A program made the translations under genes and the position numbers. From JANYJJ01 sp038241115 (GTDB lineage: Bacteria; Pseudomonadota; Gammaproteobacteria; Burkholderiales; Burkholderiaceae_C), in NCBI GenBank assembly GCA_038241115.1, contig JBBRGA010000148.1, positions 1 to 8,334 of the forward strand: DNA of 8,334 nucleotides. Direction: 5' to 3'. The number at the start of each line of letters is the position of its first letter. Position 1 is the stretch's first letter. The notes under the pieces were generated by a model. It saw only the letters and a list, made by a program, of their open reading frames with translations. It made no database searches and was not told the origin of the DNA. Below, piece after piece: positions 6,016-8,334 of the stretch.

Positions 6016-6900
6016 ATGTTCAATCAACTCGGCCTGATTGGCTGCGGCCTGATGGGTGGCTCGTTTGCGTTGGCGCTCAAGCGCGCGGGCCTCGTCAAGC
6101 GCGTGGTGGGCTACAGCAAATCACCCTCCACCACTGAGAAAGCCAAAAAGCTCGGTGTGATTGACACCATCGCCGAGTCTGCCTTGCTGGCAGTGTCGGG
6201 CTCTGACATCGTGCTGCTCGCGGTGCCAGTGGCAGCCACGGAAGCCACCTTCAAAGCCATCCGCCATTTGGTGGAACCCGGCATGTTGTTGATGGACGTG
6301 GGTTCCACCAAACGTGATGTGGTGGACGCCGCGCGACGTGTGTTGAAAGAGCGCGTGATCAGCTTCGTGCCTGCGCACCCGATTGCAGGCAAAGAGGTGG
6401 CGGGTGTGGGGCATGCAGACGCCACGCTCTACAACGGCCGCCAAGTCATCCTCACCCCGATTTCACAAACGCCTGCGGAATTGGTACAAAAGGCCACCGA
6501 TGTGTGGTCGGCCATTGGTTCGCAAGTGCTTCGAATGACGCCTGAAAACCACGACGCCGCATTCGCCGCCGTCAGTCACTTGCCGCATTTGCTGGCGTTT
6601 GCTTATTTCAGCTCTGTGGCTGGGCAACCGGCAGGCAAAGATTATTTGTCGCTGGCCGGACCGGGCTTCCGCGATTTCACGCGCATCGCAGCGAGTGATC
6701 CGACCGTGTGGCGCGACATTCTGATGTCCAACCGCGAGGAGCTTCTGAAGCAAACGCAGCGCTTTCGGCACAGCCTGGATGCCATGGAGCACGTGCTGTT
6801 GTCCGCCAACGGCGAAGCGCTGGAAGATTTGATACGCGCTACTTCAGAAGCACGATCGGCGTGGCAAATGAGCGCGATCAAACCCGTCTCCAAGGGCTGA
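6016..6900 (+). CDS. tyrA: Prephenate dehydrogenase (TyrA)
   Basis: TyrA oxidatively decarboxylates prephenate to 4-hydroxyphenylpyruvate (or arogenate to tyrosine), using NAD(P). It is the compact 294-residue form without chorismate mutase or ACT domain. The Rossmann domain opens with GLIGCGLMGGS (G9, G11, G14). After the second strand comes GYSKS (32-36), with S34 where NAD-preferring members carry Asp. Catalytic-region motifs are GSTK (96-99), HPIAG (121-125, H121 being the catalytic His), and SHLPHLLA (187-194). The helical C-terminal domain contains GPGFRDFTRIAASDPTVW (215-232). It starts one base after the pheA stop with no clear Shine-Dalgarno, so it is probably translated by coupling. 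Whether it prefers prephenate or arogenate, or NAD or NADP, cannot be settled from the sequence alone. Confidence 0.96.
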   Translation: MFNQLGLIGCGLMGGSFALALKRAGLVKRVVGYSKSPSTTEKAKKLGVIDTIAESALLAVSGSDIVLLAVPVAATEATFKAIRHLVEPGMLLMDVGSTKRDVVDAARRVLKERVISFVPAHPIAGKEVAGVGHADATLYNGRQVILTPISQTPAELVQKATDVWSAIGSQVLRMTPENHDAAFAAVSHLPHLLAFAYFSSVAGQPAGKDYLSLAGPGFRDFTRIAASDPTVWRDILMSNREELLKQTQRFRHSLDAMEHVLLSANGEALEDLIRATSEARSAWQMSAIKPVSKG

Positions 6901-6921
6901 GTTGGGCGGCGTCAAATTCGA

Positions 6922-8334
6922 ATGAAAAAAATCGCGTTTCTTGACTTGCCGGTGATGCGCGGTGCCAGTGGCACCGTTCAACTCCCTGGTTCTAAATCGA
7001 TTTCCAACCGCGTGCTCTTGCTGGCGGGCCTGAGCAGTGGCACCACGGTGATTCACGACTTGTTGGCGTCTGACGACACAGCCGTGATGTTGGCCGCCTT
7101 GCGCACGCTGGGCTGCACCGTTAAAACCAGCGAGAACACCGTAAGCATCACTGGTTTGGCGGGTCAATTGCAAGCACAGACCGGGGATTTATTTTTGGGC
7201 AACGCCGGCACCGCGATGCGGCCTTTGACTGCCGCGCTGGCAGTGCTTACTGCGGCCCAAGGCGGCGAATTCAGTTTGCGCGGAGTGCCACGCATGCACG
7301 AACGCCCGATTGCCGATCTGGTCGATGCGCTGCGCGGTCTGGGTTGCCATATCGACTATCTTGGCGAGATCGGTTTCCCGCCTTTGCGACTGCGCAGCAG
7401 TTCGCAGCCACTGAACACCTCGGAGCCACTGCGCGTGCGCGGGGATGTTTCGAGCCAATTCCTCACTGCACTGTTGATGGCCTTGCCTTTAGTCAGCGCA
7501 AAGTCTGACGTGATCATCGAAGTGCAGGGCGAACTGATCTCCAAGCCTTATGTGGACATCACGCTCAATTTGCTGGCTCGATTTGGCATTCAGGTGCGGC
7601 GCGACGGCTGGCAACGATTTACGGTTCCTGAGGGGAGCCGCTACTTATCACCGGGCCACGTGCATGTGGAGGGCGACGCGTCTTCGGCGTCTTACTTCGT
7701 CGCGCTGGGTGCCATCGCCGCCACCGACGCGCCGATTCGCATTGAAGGCGTGGGTGCAGATTCAATCCAGGGTGACATTCAATTCGTTAACGCCGCGCGC
7801 GCGATGGGTGCCCAGGTGGTCGAAGGCCCCAACTGGTTGGAGGTCAAACGCGGGCGTTGGCCCTTGAGCGCCATCACGTTGAACTGCAATCACATTCCCG
7901 ACGCCGCAATGACGTTGGCGATGTTGGCTTTGTACGCAGAAGGCACCACCACACTGACCGACATCGCGAGTTGGCGCGTGAAGGAAACCGACCGGATCGC
8001 CGCCATGGCCAAAGAGTTGCGCAAAGTCGGCGCCACTGTGGTGGTAGGAAGCGACTTTATTTCCGTCACACCGCCCGCGGTGGATGCATGGAACAGCGCA
8101 TCCATCGATACCTACGATGACCACCGAATGGCCATGTGTTTTTCGTTGGCCGCCTTCAACGCCTTGGCGGGCGCCAACCCACCGGCCAGGGTCCGCATCC
8201 TTGACCCGCATTGCGTGGCCAAGACTTTCCCCGATTACTTTGAAGCTTTGTTTGCGCTCGCCAAGATCGACACTGTGGACATCCCTGTTCTCACAATAGA
8301 CGGACCCAGCGCCTCCGGCAAAGGCACGCTGGCC
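6922..8334 (+). CDS. aroA: EPSP synthase (AroA) fused in frame to cytidylate kinase (open at window end)
   Basis: The first domain transfers enolpyruvate from PEP to shikimate-3-phosphate, the penultimate step to chorismate. I translated 471 codons from the ATG at 6922 to the last base without a stop. EPSP synthase spans about residues 1-446: LPGSKSISNR (21-30), GNAGTAMRP (93-101), RMHERP (124-129), GDVSSQF (174-180), EGDASSASYF (250-259), IPDAAM (325-330), WRVKETDR (351-358), YDDHRM (398-403), and DPHCVAKTFPDYF (428-440). G96 and P101 are the residues of ordinary class I, glyphosate-sensitive enzymes. A linker of about seven residues leads into IPVLTIDGPSASGKGTLA (454-471), the start of cytidylate kinase with its P-loop, where the window ends. 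The start is chosen from the family N-terminus; the Shine-Dalgarno is weak (GGGCGG, 6904-6909). The tyrA stop is 21 nt upstream. The same fusion is known in Burkholderiales as a bifunctional AroA/Cmk protein. Confidence 0.95.
   Translation, partial: MKKIAFLDLPVMRGASGTVQLPGSKSISNRVLLLAGLSSGTTVIHDLLASDDTAVMLAALRTLGCTVKTSENTVSITGLAGQLQAQTGDLFLGNAGTAMRPLTAALAVLTAAQGGEFSLRGVPRMHERPIADLVDALRGLGCHIDYLGEIGFPPLRLRSSSQPLNTSEPLRVRGDVSSQFLTALLMALPLVSAKSDVIIEVQGELISKPYVDITLNLLARFGIQVRRDGWQRFTVPEGSRYLSPGHVHVEGDASSASYFVALGAIAATDAPIRIEGVGADSIQGDIQFVNAARAMGAQVVEGPNWLEVKRGRWPLSAITLNCNHIPDAAMTLAMLALYAEGTTTLTDIASWRVKETDRIAAMAKELRKVGATVVVGSDFISVTPPAVDAWNSASIDTYDDHRMAMCFSLAAFNALAGANPPARVRILDPHCVAKTFPDYFEALFALAKIDTVDIPVLTIDGPSASGKGTLA
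8281..8334 (+). other. cmk: N-terminal P-loop segment of cytidylate kinase within the fused frame (partial)
   Basis: Cytidylate kinase phosphorylates CMP and dCMP with ATP. Only its first 18 residues are inside the window: the first beta strand and Walker A loop GPSASGKG. They follow AroA with no stop codon and no Shine-Dalgarno. The only nearby internal start candidate is a GTG at 8275 (residue 452), which lacks a ribosome binding site, so a single fused protein is the simpler reading. Confidence 0.85.

Noticed and set aside
5385..6023. 212-codon minus-strand frame opposite pheA
   Set aside because: pheA has complete catalytic and ACT motifs on the plus strand; this is a codon-bias shadow.
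8275..8334. Separate cytidylate kinase gene starting at GTG 8275
   Set aside because: No stop ends AroA before it and no Shine-Dalgarno precedes the GTG; the fused frame explains the sequence more simply.

Overview
This window looks like a conserved chromosomal core region of a betaproteobacterium, most likely Burkholderiales and probably Comamonadaceae. The evidence is the protein sequences (a Pseudomonas/Burkholderia-type PheA P-protein, a barrel-less OmpA-family protein with a short Cys-containing head), the moderately high GC codon use, an AroA that runs in frame into cytidylate kinase, and the gene order. I see no mobile element, CRISPR array, rRNA or tRNA. The taxonomic call is an inference from sequence recognition, not a database search.

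Layout. On the minus strand (1-1235) lie the 5' part of ubiG (ubiquinone O-methyltransferase, cut by the window edge) and, upstream of it, a gene for a secreted OmpA-family peptidoglycan-binding protein. An intrinsic terminator for the OmpA gene sits between them. A 295-bp divergent intergenic region (1236-1530) separates them from a plus-strand block that fills the rest of the window: gyrA (DNA gyrase A), a secreted DUF2059-type protein whose start codon overlaps the gyrA stop, pheA (chorismate mutase/prephenate dehydratase), tyrA (prephenate dehydrogenase), and a continuous reading frame that encodes all of AroA (EPSP synthase) and then, without a stop, the P-loop start of cytidylate kinase. 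The last frame is open at the window end.

How the genes work together. AroA makes EPSP, the precursor of chorismate. PheA takes chorismate through prephenate to phenylpyruvate. TyrA takes prephenate to 4-hydroxyphenylpyruvate. The block therefore holds the late common step and both aromatic amino acid branches, and it continues into nucleotide metabolism (CMP kinase). It is a version of the known serC-pheA-hisHb-tyrA-aroA-cmk-rpsA supraoperon, here attached to gyrA. serC and the aminotransferase gene are not in their usual slots. All plus-strand junctions from gyrA onward are tight (1-nt overlap, 27, 1 and 21 nt) with no terminator between them, so co-transcription is plausible.

Most of the window is ordinary housekeeping DNA, and I found no clear new system. 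The points most worth a second look are the AroA-Cmk fusion, a glutamine at the GyrA quinolone-resistance position 83, the missing serC, the gyrA-DUF2059 coupling, and a perfect 12-bp palindrome just upstream of a gyrA start that has no Shine-Dalgarno sequence.
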